The notes under the pieces: generated by a model
The model's input: only the letters and a program-made list of their open reading frames with translations
The model's database searches: none
Told to the model about the DNA's origin: nothing
Translations under genes and position numbers: made by a program
From: Dryas octopetala
Taxonomy: Eukaryota > Streptophyta > Magnoliopsida > Rosales > Rosaceae
Assembly: GCA_963921425.1 (NCBI GenBank)
Contig: OY992832.1
Coordinates: forward strand, 31,887,475 to 31,951,474
Direction of reading: 5' to 3'
DNA length: 64,000 bases
Part shown: one piece after another, positions 22,133 through 33,565 of the stretch
How the letters are laid out: the number at the start of each line of letters is the position of its first letter
Numbering within the stretch: the first letter of the stretch is position 1

Positions 22133-23506
22133 ATGTCTAGAGGAGGAAGAAGCATGGACTTAGGGGATTTAAGGCCTGCTTTGAAGCCGTATGATGGAAA
22201 GGATGATTTTACAGATTGGTAACGGATGATGAGGAATGTGCTGGTGCAACAGGATCTGGATGATGCACTTCTGGGTGAGAAGCCGACAACCACGTCAGAA
22301 GGAACATGGAACAAGGTTCTCAAGAAGGCCAAGAGTTCAATAGATATCCACTTCACAAGATCCGTGAGGTCTCACATCACAGAGACGATGACAGCAAAAG
22401 AAGCATGGGACAAGTTGGAGAGTGTTTATATGAGCAAAACGGTGTACAATAAACTCTTCTTGAAGGATGAACTCTTCGAACTTTGACTAGAAGAAGGTGG
22501 AGATGTAGCGGATCATGTATGCAAATTTCAGAATTGCATAGCTAATCTCGACAAGGTAGAAGAAGTTTACAAGGATGATGATAAGGCTATCATCTTGCTG
22601 AGATCCCCACCATCTTCTTTCAAGCACTTTCGAACAACTTTGATGTTTGGAAAAGAGACTCTAAAGCTTGATGACGTGGTGCAAATGCTTCATTCATATG
22701 CAAAGTTAGATGATTTGACCGAAGGTACTCAATCATCACAAGGCCTTTATGCTAAGGGCAAGGAGAAGAGTCGGGGGAAGGAAAGGAGTGGCAGATCTAG
22801 CAAATAACGGAAGTCCAAGGATTCCGATAAAGAATGTAGTTGCTTCGAGTGTAGTTCACTAGACCACTGGAAAAGGTATTGCTAGATATGGCTGGAGAAG
22901 AAGAAGAAAAGGGTTGAGAACTCAAGTAACATTGTGGTCGACGATGGTGAGCTTTTGGCGATATCTTCGGGTAATTCTACTTTGTATGCTTGGTATTTGG
23001 ACTTCGGATGCAGTTTTCATATGTGTGCAAAAAATGAGTGGTTTCATACATATAAGGAATCTAGTGAGGGAAAAGTTTTGTTAGGAGATAACTCTGTGTG
23101 TAAGGTTCATGGCGTTGGCACGGTCAAGGTGAAAATGCAAGATGGAACTGTTAGGTTGCTTGGGAATGTGCAATATATTCCTACATTGAAGAGAAATCTT
23201 ATCTCTCTTGGAAGTCTAGAGAGGAATGGGTATGCATTCAAGTCTAGAGCAGGGAAGCTCCAAGTCTCAAAAGAATCAAGTGCGATCATGAAGGGAGTTG
23301 TGCAATCTAATAATCTTTACAAGCTTTTGGAGGTTACGATGATAGGTGGAGCAGTTGCGTCTACCAAAGAGAGCTTGGATGTTGAGCTCAAGGAGCATTG
23401 TGACAAGGGAGAGCAAGGGCATCATCTCACAAAGGAAGAGTCTCATCAAATAGGTTCTATGACAAAGGAAGAAGAAGCAACAAGCCATGATTATTGCTTG
23501 GTTTAG
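22133..23506 (+). pseudogene. Degenerate Copia gag-protease ORF
   Basis: A single reading frame from ATG 22133 encodes a UBN2-like gag (LKPYDGKDDFTDW; KEAWDKLESVYMSK; AIILLRSPPSSFKHF), a zinc knuckle with CX2CX4HX4C spacing (CFECSSLDHWKRYC) and a protease whose active site reads WYLDFGCSFHMC instead of the usual D-S/T-G. It is interrupted by four nonsense codons (about 22220, 22484, 22805 and 22884) but no frameshift. The GAG-pre-integrase start (LISLGSLERNGY) is present, then homology stops. Confidence 0.88.
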
Positions 23507-24053
23507 TTATTCATCAAAGATTGACTTCAAGGATGCAGCGAGGGAAGTCAAGAAAGATGAGGAAGGTTTGATTGTTGTTAAGGAAGATGCAACTATAAAG
23601 GCAACCAAGGTGGTTATGAAAGAAATTCCAGTTCAAGGGAAGGCCAATTTCGAGCTAGTGGGACATAACACAAGGGTTGAAGAGTTTGGGCAGCAACAAC
23701 AATCAACAAAGGTTCAAGAACAAGTGGAGCAAAGGAGCACAAGGCAATCCAAGCCCAAAAGTACCATCAAGCTAACTCACAAGTTTTGGTGGGAAAAGGA
23801 CAGAGGTTACCATGGTGTTAGTAAGGGAAATCAGGCTACATTCAAGGGGGCTTGTGAGAGCAAGGAATGGGAACGTCAAAGGTGTGCTAGGTTGTCTCTA
23901 CAAAGGAACTTCGGGTTGAAGTTCTTTCCTAAATTCAAGGGGAAAATTGGCTATGAACGGGTTTATGGAACAAAAGGCGAAGAGAATCTTGAGGCTGCAG
24001 TAAAGATTCAAAGATACAAGCTTGAGTTGAGCTTGCTCAATCTTCAAAGTTAG
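23487..24053 (+). CDS. Unassigned ORF inside the LTR element
   Basis: A 188-codon ORF (start at ATG 23487) overlapping the end of the gag-PR frame by 20 bases. It is Lys/Glu/Gln-rich, with STRQSKPKSTIKLTHKFWW in the middle, faintly like the linker before Copia reverse transcriptase, but no RT motif follows. It may be recombined internal retroelement sequence or captured DNA. Function unknown. Confidence 0.35.
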   Translation: MIIAWFSYSSKIDFKDAAREVKKDEEGLIVVKEDATIKATKVVMKEIPVQGKANFELVGHNTRVEEFGQQQQSTKVQEQVEQRSTRQSKPKSTIKLTHKFWWEKDRGYHGVSKGNQATFKGACESKEWERQRCARLSLQRNFGLKFFPKFKGKIGYERVYGTKGEENLEAAVKIQRYKLELSLLNLQS

Positions 24054-24216
24054 TTGATTGAGGTGGAGCACCTTCTCACTTAAGGTGCATTGAAGAAATA
24101 GATTTTTTGCCAATGTGAAAGGGTTCTTGGAGTTTGTTCGAGGTTACTTCAAGACTAAAGGATATCTTGAAGGTACAACATTCTTGGCTTTAGTTCCGAC
24201 TTATCAAGGTGGAGAT

Positions 24217-24969
24217 TGTTATGATTTTGACTCGTCGGAGTTTCCAGGGAGTTTGGCCGACCAGTCGGAGCCTTGGCTGACCTGTCGCCCAGCTCCAGAG
24301 GCTTCTTGGAGTTTCGAGGCAGGTTAGCTGACCGGTCATAGGAATGGTTGACCGGTCGCCCGAAGTCAGAGAGTCAAGTTTTAGGGCAGATTTAGGGTTT
24401 TCTAGAAGGGTACAGTTTTGGAAGACAAATAGGACTTGCACAAGACTTTTCTAGTGTAGGAAAGAGTTTTAAAGGGTTTTCCTTGTGTAGAAGGGAATAG
24501 AATTAGTTAATAGGTAAGTTACCTAATTCTATTAGGATTGGGAATTCATATTGTAAGTGGTAAGCCTATGGTATATAAATAGGCTACTACAAGTCTCATA
24601 GAATATAGAGAATAGCTAGAGACTTCAAGGGAAGAAACTCAAAGGGAGACTCGGGTTAGAGACTTAAGGGTGAGTGACTTCAAGGGAGGAGTTTTTCAAG
24701 AGGGAAAAACACAAGAGAGCTATTTGTGCAAGAGAGAAAAGAGCGGCTGCGAGTTTGGTAGTCTAGGGTTTCAATAAGTTCTTGTAATCTTATTCTATAC
24801 ATAGTGCAGCTGTGATTCTCTAAGGGTCACACGGGGACGTAGGCAAAGTTCGCTGAACCTCGAGAACAAATTTTGGTTTTATTGTTGCTGTTATTGTGTG
24901 TGTTTGCTAATTGTCTAATCCTAGAATACATCAAATACAAAGGTCACGGGAAGGGTGTTATTCACTACA
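24217..24969 (+). repeat. 3' LTR (753 bp) of element 21335-24969
   Basis: Starts TGTTATGATTTTGACTCG and ends CACTACA. Collinear with the 5' LTR, with scattered substitutions and short indels. Confidence 0.93.
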
Positions 24970-24974
24970 TGATG

Positions 24975-26256
24975 CTGGTCTTTTGGAAGGTGTCCACATG
25001 TTATATTTTAGACCGGTGGAAAGGTGTCCGCAAGTTAATAGAAATGGATTGGGTGCTTTTTGGTTAATGTTTTACTTTGTTATTAATACCTTATAATTAA
25101 CAGACTCAAAATTAAATTCACACTACACATATAATTGTTGGACAAAATTTGTAAATAAATAATAATATTACCCAACATAATTTCACCCAAATTCATTTAA
25201 GAAATAAGGGTTTTACTATTTTAGATACGACCTATTCAAGATGAAGTACATCTCTTAATTACAATCCCTTGGCTCAAAGGAATAACCTTTGATTCCAATT
25301 GCAATGAAACCAACGGATAACTTTGTGAGTGTTTGAATTTTCAATAGGTAAAAGACCCATTGAAATAAAATTTATTAGATTGCAGTTGCACTCATATTTC
25401 AGGTTGTCTGCATACCCATTGCAGGATCAAACCACACGTAGTTCCAAGATTTTGGGAATTAAATGGGTGAATGACCAATTTAAATAATTTGAGTAATTTG
25501 GGTAGGTTTTAGAGCCCTTGGATTTGATTTGAGAAATTAATTCGGGGACTTTGTGTGTAGAATTAACTTCTAGGATATTTGGGGTAAACTTGGATGGATT
25601 ACGGTTGCACCTGAATTTTGGTAGGTTGCCTACATAACCTCGACGGGATCAAACCGAATGAAGTTCGTTTACAAACTTGAGGGACTTGGATTTGGTTGGC
25701 TTTGTGCCATTTTGGAGTTGGATTTGAGTTTGGTTTTGGTTTTATACCAATTGAAAGAGTTGGTTTTGTACCACTTAAGAGAGGTGGTTTTGTACCACTT
25801 GAGAATTTGATTTGAGATTTGAAATTTGGGATTTGAATTTGAAGAATGTGCTCATTAATATTTTTATATCATTTATTTATTAAATGACACATTTTATTTT
25901 TTTTAATGGGCGTACATTTGAGAGAGAGGTCCATTGGACTTTCTTTGATTTTTATACCAATTATTTGCTAATTGTATTATATATTAATGGGCATATTATT
26001 TTGAGGACCAGCCCATCAAATTAAATTTGCACCGTCTGTCACTTATCATATCCTTCTTCGTTGCTTTGTATTGCAAGCAAACTTGTATTCCAAATTGAGG
26101 CTGACTTTCTTTTCTTCCCATGGGCCCAATTGATAGGATTTTGCAGGTAGAGTTCGCAGCCTAATATTGGCCTTGATAAACAACAGGGTGGAGAGCAATC
26201 AATCACTGCCCTTTGCATTTCTTGCAACAAGCGACCCGTGCATTTGTGTTTGGGAT
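24975..26256. other. Intergenic, no gene recognised
   Basis: AT/TG-rich sequence. Around 25690-25830 there are short irregular repeats of ggttttgtaccactt and gatttgagatttg. The stretch 26040-26256 looks less AT-rich but no protein family is recognised on either strand. Confidence 0.5.
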
Positions 26257-26261
26257 TAGAC

Positions 26262-26425
26262 TGAACAGAGAATGGTTTAGGGTTTTCAAATATAATTCTT
26301 GCTTAATTGATTAAGACCACAAAATGTGGTTTATATACACGGGCCTATAACTAAAATACAGGAATTAATAAATTATCTAATTAATTCTAATAATTACATA
26401 ATAACCACATGGGTTCACATCAACA
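26262..26425 (-). repeat. 3' LTR of Copia-2 (164 bp)
   Basis: Plus-strand TGAACAGAG...CATCAACA. Relative to the other LTR it lacks 4 bases near gggttcacatc. Confidence 0.93.
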
Positions 26426-26432
26426 CTTCCCC

Positions 26433-29400
26433 TCAAGTTGGTGCATATATATCGCACATGCCCAACTTGTCTAGTGAGTCCAAAAACACCCTATTTGCTA
26501 CCGCCTTGGTCAACACATCTGCAAGCTGATCCTCAGACTTCACAAATGGGAAGTTGATAATCTTAGCTTCAAGCTTCTCTTTAATGAAGTGTCGATCAAT
26601 CTCAATGTGTTTTGTTCTATCATGCTGAACAGGATTATGTGCTATATCAATAGCAGATTTGTTATCACAAAACAAGTCCATAGGCTTGGTAGGTGGACAC
26701 CCTAAATCAGTCAATAAATGTCTCAACCATAAAAGTTCAACTACTCCAAGTGTCATACCTCTGTATTCAGCCTCTGCACTTGATCTAGATACAACCGATT
26801 GCTTTTTACTCCTCCAGGTCACCAAGTTTCCTCCTACAAAAGTAAAGTAGCCTGAGGTAGACCTCCTATCATCTGCTGAACCACCCCAGTCTGCATCAGA
26901 AAAACCTTCAACATTCACATGACCATGATTAGCAAACAACAACCCTTTACCAGGTGCAGATTTTAAATACCGCAAAATTCGCTCCACAGCATCCATATGG
27001 GGTTTACACGGGGCATGCATAAACTGGCTTACTACACTAACCGCATAAGCAATGTCAGGTCTAGTGTGAGACAAATATATCAATCTTCCAACAAGTCTCT
27101 GATATCGCCCCTTATCTGCAGGCAAGGCCCCCAAACACTCGAAAAGTCTATGGTTTTGTTCCATAGGAGTGACAGCTGGCTTACACCCAAGCATACCAGT
27201 TTCAGACAACAAGTCTAAAACATATTTCCTTTGAGATAGGAATATGCCATGTTTAGACCGAGCAACTTCTATCCCAAGAAAGAACTTCAAGTCCCCCAGC
27301 TGTTTCATTTCTAACTCTCTAGACAAGTACCTCTGCAAATTAGAGATTTCCTCATAATCATCTCCAGTCATAACCATATCATCAATGTAAATGATAAGAG
27401 CAGTAATCTTCTTCCCCCTTTTCTTTAGGAACAAAGTATGATCAAAATTACTCTGCAGATAACCATAGTTCTTCATTGCACGGGTGAATCTCCCAAACCA
27501 GGCTCTTGGAGATTGTTTAAGACCATATAAAGACTTTCTCAGTCTACATACTAATCTTGTATTATCAAACTCTGGTATACCTGGAGGGGGATCCATGTAT
27601 ACTTCTTCAGTCAAATCACCATGGAGAAAGGCATTCTTTACATCAAACTGAAGGAGTGGCCAATCTTTGTTAGCGGCCAAAGACAACAGAACCCGTACTG
27701 TATTCAACTTGGCCACTGGAGCAAACGTCTCCAAGTAGTCTATGCCATAGGACTGTGTATAACCCTTTGCTACCAACCTTGCCTTATACCTTTCAACTGA
27801 TCCATCAGCTTTGTGTTTGACTGCAAACACCCATCTGCATCCAACTGTCTTCTTCCCCTTAGGTAGAGAAACCAACTCCCAGGTTGAATTCTTCTGTAAT
27901 GCCGCCATTTCTTCAGCCATAGCCTTGGTCCATCTAGAATCTGCAAGAGCATCCTGCAATCTACTAGGAATAGAAACAGAAGATAATTGCAGAACATACG
28001 ATTCATATGACTTTGAAAGCCTAACAGATGACACATGATTATTAATTGAGTACCTAACTTTGGCATTTGGATCTGGCTCATATATAGCTGGTGGTTGTCC
28101 TCGGTTAGACCGAGGAGGAAGTGTAAATTTAGAAGCATTAGAAACAAGATCTGAACCAGAATGTGAATCAAGAGTATTGTTTGTTACCTCAATGGATGAA
28201 GAAGATTGATTCAATGGAGTAGGAGAGATGGCGGTACTATCATGGAGTGGTGATTCCTCATGCTCAGAATTCGTGGGTTGTTGTCCTACCATATCCGCAG
28301 TATCATCCCCAGTAATTTCCGCAATCTCAGTCTCATCCGCAGTAATTTCTGCAGTCTCAGTCTCATTCTCAAACTCAGACACTAGGTGATCAGTAGTCTG
28401 TTCTGACCCTTCCTCAAAGAACAACATATCATCTCGATTCTGCACTTCACTAGAAACCTCCCCCTGAAGGGTAGAATCCAATGGACGGGGAGAATAAAAA
28501 AGTTGATGTTCATGAAAAGTGACATCCATAGAAACATAGAAGCGCTGAGTAGAAGGATGATAGCACCGGTACCCCTTCTGGGATGGACCATAACCAACAA
28601 AAACACACTCTAAAGCCCGAGATGCGAGCTTGGATCGCTGATGAGAATGTAAATGCACAAAAACAACACACCCAAAAACCCGGGGTTCCAAATGAAGGAT
28701 ACCTGGGAGAGAGACAAAATCCGAGATAACATCCAAAGGTCGCCGAAAGTCAAGGACACTAGATGGGGTCCGATTAATCAGATAGACGGCAGAACTCAAG
28801 GCATCACCCCAGAACAAAGAAGGCACATGACCGCCCAGAAGAAGGGACCGAGTGACTTCCAATAAATGTCGATTTTTGCGTTCAGCAACCCCATTCTGTT
28901 GTGGAGAATGAGCGCAAGAAGTCTGATGAAGGATCCCCGCATAAGCAAAATACTGAGTCAACTCTGTATTAACAAACTCACCGCCGTTATCTGAGCGCAA
29001 AACCTTAATAGGACAGGCAAACTGGGTAAGGACCATATGATGAAAAAGGCGAAAAACAGCACACACATCACTTTTATGTTTCAGAAGATAAACCCAAGTC
29101 ATTCTAGTACAATCATCAATAAATGTCACAAACCATTTCATTCCTTTATGTGTACCACACGGGGCCGGACCCCAAACATCCGAGTGGACCAAAGCAAAAG
29201 GAACATCCATACGGGTAGCACTAGAAGGAAACACTGAACGATGGCTTTTGGCCAACACACAAACTTCACAATTAAAATTGGAAATGTTCAATCCACGAAA
29301 TAAAGAGGGAAATAAACGCCGAAGATAACTAAAGGACGGATGACCAAGTCGGCGATGCCACAACCAAATCTTCTTCTGATTTTCGGAGGAACCATCACTA

Positions 29401-29885
29401 ACTAAACTCACAATGCCACGACCATCTGAAGCAGAAACCCCACTATCCAGATAGTACAATCCACCACTCTTTCTACCACTGCCAATCTTCTCCTTGGTAT
29501 GAATGTCCTGGAAAACACAATGGGTAGGAAAGAATGTGGCCACACAATTATGAGTTTTGGTTAGTTGACTAACAGAAATAAGGTTACAATTCAAGGAAGG
29601 AACAAACAACACATTATGCAAAGACAAATCAGAGGAAAAGGATACCGTGCCATCTCCTAAAACAGGAGACGACACACCATTGGTATTGACAATAAATGGC
29701 TTAGAACAGACAGACGAAAAATGACTAAAAACATAACGATTAGAAGTCATATGATCTGTAGCACCTGTATCAATTATCCATGCACCATTACCAGTACAAG
29801 CAAAAGTACTCAAAGCAGAGTTAGAGATACCTGACTTGACAACAAAGCTGGAGGAACTAACAGAGTTAACCCTGGAAAGTAGCAT
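26433..29885 (-). CDS. Copia pol polyprotein without gag (1150 aa)
   Basis: Uninterrupted ORF with protease (IIDTGATDHM), integrase (HRRLGHPSF, HSDVWG, RSDNGGEF, ERKNRH), reverse transcriptase (box reads YIDDM) and RNase H, ending DIYAPT. The first ATG is at 29885; the open frame extends 13 Lys/Arg-rich codons upstream only because of the A-rich tract, without ATG. Compared with Copia-1 it has a short deletion in the acidic linker before RT. Gag and zinc knuckle are missing, as in Copia-1. The intact frame indicates recent descent from a coding-competent source (inference). Confidence 0.93.
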   Translation of the reverse strand: MLLSRVNSVSSSSFVVKSGISNSALSTFACTGNGAWIIDTGATDHMTSNRYVFSHFSSVCSKPFIVNTNGVSSPVLGDGTVSFSSDLSLHNVLFVPSLNCNLISVSQLTKTHNCVATFFPTHCVFQDIHTKEKIGSGRKSGGLYYLDSGVSASDGRGIVSLVSDGSSENQKKIWLWHRRLGHPSFSYLRRLFPSLFRGLNISNFNCEVCVLAKSHRSVFPSSATRMDVPFALVHSDVWGPAPCGTHKGMKWFVTFIDDCTRMTWVYLLKHKSDVCAVFRLFHHMVLTQFACPIKVLRSDNGGEFVNTELTQYFAYAGILHQTSCAHSPQQNGVAERKNRHLLEVTRSLLLGGHVPSLFWGDALSSAVYLINRTPSSVLDFRRPLDVISDFVSLPGILHLEPRVFGCVVFVHLHSHQRSKLASRALECVFVGYGPSQKGYRCYHPSTQRFYVSMDVTFHEHQLFYSPRPLDSTLQGEVSSEVQNRDDMLFFEEGSEQTTDHLVSEFENETETAEITADETEIAEITGDDTADMVGQQPTNSEHEESPLHDSTAISPTPLNQSSSSIEVTNNTLDSHSGSDLVSNASKFTLPPRSNRGQPPAIYEPDPNAKVRYSINNHVSSVRLSKSYESYVLQLSSVSIPSRLQDALADSRWTKAMAEEMAALQKNSTWELVSLPKGKKTVGCRWVFAVKHKADGSVERYKARLVAKGYTQSYGIDYLETFAPVAKLNTVRVLLSLAANKDWPLLQFDVKNAFLHGDLTEEVYMDPPPGIPEFDNTRLVCRLRKSLYGLKQSPRAWFGRFTRAMKNYGYLQSNFDHTLFLKKRGKKITALIIYIDDMVMTGDDYEEISNLQRYLSRELEMKQLGDLKFFLGIEVARSKHGIFLSQRKYVLDLLSETGMLGCKPAVTPMEQNHRLFECLGALPADKGRYQRLVGRLIYLSHTRPDIAYAVSVVSQFMHAPCKPHMDAVERILRYLKSAPGKGLLFANHGHVNVEGFSDADWGGSADDRRSTSGYFTFVGGNLVTWRSKKQSVVSRSSAEAEYRGMTLGVVELLWLRHLLTDLGCPPTKPMDLFCDNKSAIDIAHNPVQHDRTKHIEIDRHFIKEKLEAKIINFPFVKSEDQLADVLTKAVANRVFLDSLDKLGMCDIYAPT

Positions 29886-30583
29886 TTTTTTTTTCCTTTT
29901 TTTTTTTCTTCTTTCTTCTTGCACAGATAGAGTCTCACCGCACAGCCCTCACCTCCGGTCACTGACCAGCCGCACCACTGATTGCACGCACACCACCGCG
30001 CGTCACACCCACCTGTTCAGCCGCACCACCGATCTCACAACAAGGGCTGCGCCGGTTGTCGCACAGCAGGAAGCCCAACCGCGTTGCACAGCCGCAGCGA
30101 TCAGGTCGTCGCACAGCAGCGTCACACAACCACGCGATCGGGTCGTCGCACAGCCTCGTTGCTCAGCCGCAGTGATCGAGTCGTCGCTCAGCAGGAAGCC
30201 CAGTCGCGTCGCACAGCCACAGAGATCGCAGCACCGCTGCCAGTCGCGTCTCACTGCAAGTCGCCCAGCCGTGTCGCAGCCACGCCCAATCCAAACTGAA
30301 AACCAGCAACACAAAATCCAACCTGAACAGAACAGAAACAGAGAACTCACGCAATCTTCTGGCTAGTGAGATCAACCAATCGATCAAGGAAGGGGAACCA
30401 ATCGCAGCGGAAAGAAACAAAAAAAGTTTATGTCTTTGACGTTGGCTCTATAAAGAAAAGTGATGAGTAATATATTTAAATAAGTCAATGAGCAAGATAG
30501 ACCCTTAAGCCATTCATAACCACCATGACCGAACCTTAATACCTATGTGAGAAGAAAGGTGATTAAGGTCGGCTCTGATACCA
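29886..30583 (-). other. Copia-2 leader: A-rich tract, GC-rich repeats, PBS
   Basis: A T-rich tract (29886-29920) lies next to the pol ATG. A GC-rich stretch (29930-30300) repeats gtcgtcgcacagc-like phrases. A more ordinary stretch leads to the PBS. The overall plan is like the Copia-1 leader but the GC-rich sequence differs; both share a cctttccgctgcga-like segment in element sense. Confidence 0.7.
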
Positions 30584-30751
30584 TGAACAGAGAATGGTTT
30601 AGGGTTTTCAAATATAATTCTTGCTTAATTGATTAAGACCACAAAATGTGGTTTATATACACGGGCCTATAACTAAAATACAGGAATTAATAAATTACCT
30701 AATTAATTCTAATAATTACATAATAACCACATGGGTTGACTCACATCAACA
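30584..30751 (-). repeat. 5' LTR of Copia-2 (168 bp)
   Basis: TGAACAGAG...CATCAACA on the plus strand, immediately preceded by the PBS complement and followed by TSD TAGAC. Confidence 0.93.
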
Positions 30752-30756
30752 TAGAC

Positions 30757-33139
30757 TACGAGTTGGAGAATCAATTTGTGAGACTCTGATTTATCAGCCT
30801 TCCATTCCTCATTGATCTTTTCTTGTGAGCCCAAGTAAGGGAGAAAAGATTGAAACTAGGCATGTAGGCTTGCGTGAGCCTAGATTGCTCCATCACTTCT
30901 TGTATCAAGAGAAAACAGCAAGAGGCAATTTTTTTGTCTTTTACCTCTTTCCTTAATTTTTCATTTCTCTTATCTTTTCCCTTCCACTTGGCTTTGATGT
31001 TGGCAACAAAGAATAGAAGTCTTGGAGATGCTTCTGCCACGGTCTATAACTTATGAACCAAGTTGGCTTATTTGAAAGGTCTGAAACAACTCATATGTAA
31101 CACCTTCCTTTTGTATGCCTTTGCTGCATTTTAATTAATTGAATAAAACCACATCTTAACAACGTGAAGTCTTTCTTTGCAAGCCCACACTGTTCTTTCT
31201 TAAGAGCAAGTGAGCTGCATGAAGCCCGCATTGTACGTTGCTTTAATGGTAATTTTTTTTATTTTGACTTCTCTTGTGAATGGCCAAACTACAACTTGAT
31301 ATTTGAGGAGTGTGGGTCGTGAGTATTGGTTTCTACAACCTTTTCTCTTTCTTTGGCTTCACAAGTGAGGCACTAGAGAAGCAACAACGCCGCATTTTTT
31401 TTTTTTTGTAGACATAACACCTCCATTTTTTTATTTGCTTGGCTTTCTCTGTTTGTTTTCCTTAATTATTTAATTTAAAGAAAGTATGTAAGAGTCACTT
31501 TTTTTTTCTTTATTGGCAGACGACAGCGAAGGACTTTTTTTGTTCTGTCGATAGCAAAGTTTGAGTTGATGCCCTTGAGTATGATATTTTGTTGATGCTC
31601 TTGGGCATCGCCTCTTTTGTTGATGCACTCGGGCATCATTTGGGTGATGGCCTAGACCATCTTTTTGGTGTCTGTAGTCACCATTTGGGATTCGGTCGAA
31701 TCCATTTTTCTGCGGATTCAGCCGAATCCAGCTAGTTTTTTTTTTATGGTTTCAGCCGAAACCAAATTTTGGGAGAGTAAGGATTCTAATCGAATCCAAA
31801 GGCTTGATTCAATACGCCATTGGAGGAGGATTTTGGTTGAATCCCAAAACATAGAGATGAATTGAATGGCATAGAAGGACAGCTACCTGTGATATTTGTT
31901 CTGGCGACTGCACTTTTGCTTTCTACACCTTCTTTTCCTCAGTCTTTCGACATCTTTTCTCTCTCTTTTCTGCATTCCTTTTCCACTACAAGATGAGAGT
32001 TGGATGAGATAACTCATAAACTGATCTTACCAGGGTTTGATAATCTTCAGTTCAAAATTGATAATTGTCTCCCAATTATTCTTTATCATAGAAGTCTCAT
32101 ATTTATCAACTTCATGCATTTCAAAATGTAAAGCTGATGCACACTTTTTTCTTTTATCCAACTTGGCACCAACCACCTATGTGACTAGGGGCTCTATCCC
32201 TATTAATAATATAAATAATATAGGAAGAAATTACTGAAGCCACCACTCACCATTTGATTTCCCCAAAACGAAACTTTAAGCTCTCAAATAATGATGCTAT
32301 ATTCTAAAGTAACCAACTTTGTCGAGATCATAAGAAAATTACAAAAAAAACAAAACCACAAATGTCCATGGTAGATCGATTTGAGAAACAAAATGTTGCC
32401 TCATGTCAATTGATTCAGAAAGCACAATCGAAATAAGTTGTATGCTTCGCACCCTATGCTCCACAAGTGATTCATTTTGACTAGTTAGGGCATTCAGTAT
32501 TATTGATATAGTGTGTTTGTTTTATTATTTTAAGGCTAGTTTGTCGTAGTGTGTTTGTTCATTTTGACTAGTTTTAAAAATTTTAAATTGAAATCCCTTC
32601 CAAGTTCCAATACTGAGAAGGAGAGAAATTAACGCGGTTGCTATATATCGCGTAGTTGGAAGCTAGAACAGAATATTTGTCGTCACCACATAATTAGAAA
32701 AACGCCTTTCAGTTTTGGATTTGGAATTATTGGATACAGGTAGCGTGTGAGATACTATAAAAGAATGCCAACCGCGTCCGGCGTAGCGCCGTAGACTTGA
32801 TCGAAAGTCTGCAGGGAATGGTGGTTCTGTGTTCTCGTTCCTATTGTAAATACTGTGCTCATCAAAATGCAAACAATTATTTGTAGAATTAATTTGTGTC
32901 TTAATCTTTGAATCGCCAAAATCTTTCATGGATAACGTACGTGGCGGCATCTGCGATGAAACGCGTTTGCTAATTATGACTAGTGTGCATTGCGGCACTC
33001 CAAAAAGTCAGTTTTGTTCGTTGTGATTCTCCCAAGCCCCAACAAACTAAAAAGGCCAAAACCAAGGTGAACGATACTACATATTCATGAACTTACATGT
33101 AGATTACATTGCAATTCCCTTTCACGCGTCAACTTTTAT
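30757..33139. other. Intergenic; upstream region of the ATPase-like gene
   Basis: No confident gene. A minus-strand ORF at 30771-31040 (89 codons) is unrecognised. At 31560-31660 a degenerate ttgatgc...gggcatc repeat is present. At 31680-31850 the motif cgaatcc/ggattc recurs about eight times. The rest is AT-rich. Confidence 0.5.
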
Positions 33140-33565
33140 CTATAAATAATTAAATATACACAAGTCCACCACACCACAACACAACACAACACATTAATTC
33201 TCTCTGCCCTGCATTTCTTACCAGTTTTAGAGAGTCTTAGTCTCTAAACATTCTTCTAGTCCATTCACTTCCATAAATTTCCTTTTTAGTTTTCCATTTT
33301 CTTTAGCAAAAGGGTTTGGAACATCTAGTCAAAACCACTTTGCCAATTTAACACTAGCTTCCATTGTGATCAAGTATCAGCAAAAGGTAAACACATATTC
33401 ATGTCTGATGATCATGTATACATTTCTGTTTCTTTTTTGGCAATCTTCTCTTTTTCATTGATTCATGCATTTGAACTTTAATTTTTGCCATTTTCTAATA
33501 TGCACTCACTCTATATGTATGCATGCTGCTATGTTTTCCAGCAAGGTTGGACAAGCACCAAAACT
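33140..33565 (+). promoter_or_regulatory. TATA box, leader and 5' UTR intron of ATPase-like gene
   Basis: A TATA box (ctataaata, 33140-33148) is followed after about 30 bases by a CA-rich leader, as expected of a plant transcription start. A leader intron is likely from 33387 (caaaag|gtaaac) to 33541 (ttttccag), with the start codon 25 bases downstream. Inferred by eye. Confidence 0.65.

Larger units (their letters stand above)
21335..24969 (+). mobile_element. Non-autonomous Copia-type LTR element (gag-protease only)
   Basis: 5' LTR 21335-22093, PBS tggtatcagagcc at 22096, gag-PR remnant, an unassigned ORF, polypurine tract (aaggtggagat) before 3' LTR 24217-24969. Target duplication TGATG at 21330-21334 and 24970-24974 is perfect. 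Integrase, reverse transcriptase and RNase H are absent, so mobility would depend on another element. The LTRs differ at many positions, so it is older than the three Copia elements with 170-bp LTRs. Confidence 0.93.
26262..30751 (-). mobile_element. Copia-2: gag-less Ty1/Copia retrotransposon
   Basis: Complete boundaries: LTRs 26262-26425 and 30584-30751, TSD TAGAC at 26257-26261 and 30752-30756. PBS complement (ctctgatacca) at about 30573-30583 borders the right LTR, and a C-rich polypurine complement follows the left LTR. The pol ORF is intact but gag is absent, with the same junction as Copia-1. The LTRs differ by one substitution and a 4-bp indel, so insertion is fairly recent. Confidence 0.95.

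Noticed and set aside
30771-31040. 89-codon minus-strand ORF beside Copia-2
   Set aside because: Lys-rich N-terminal half and no family features. It could be a decayed exon, but nothing in the sequence supports that.
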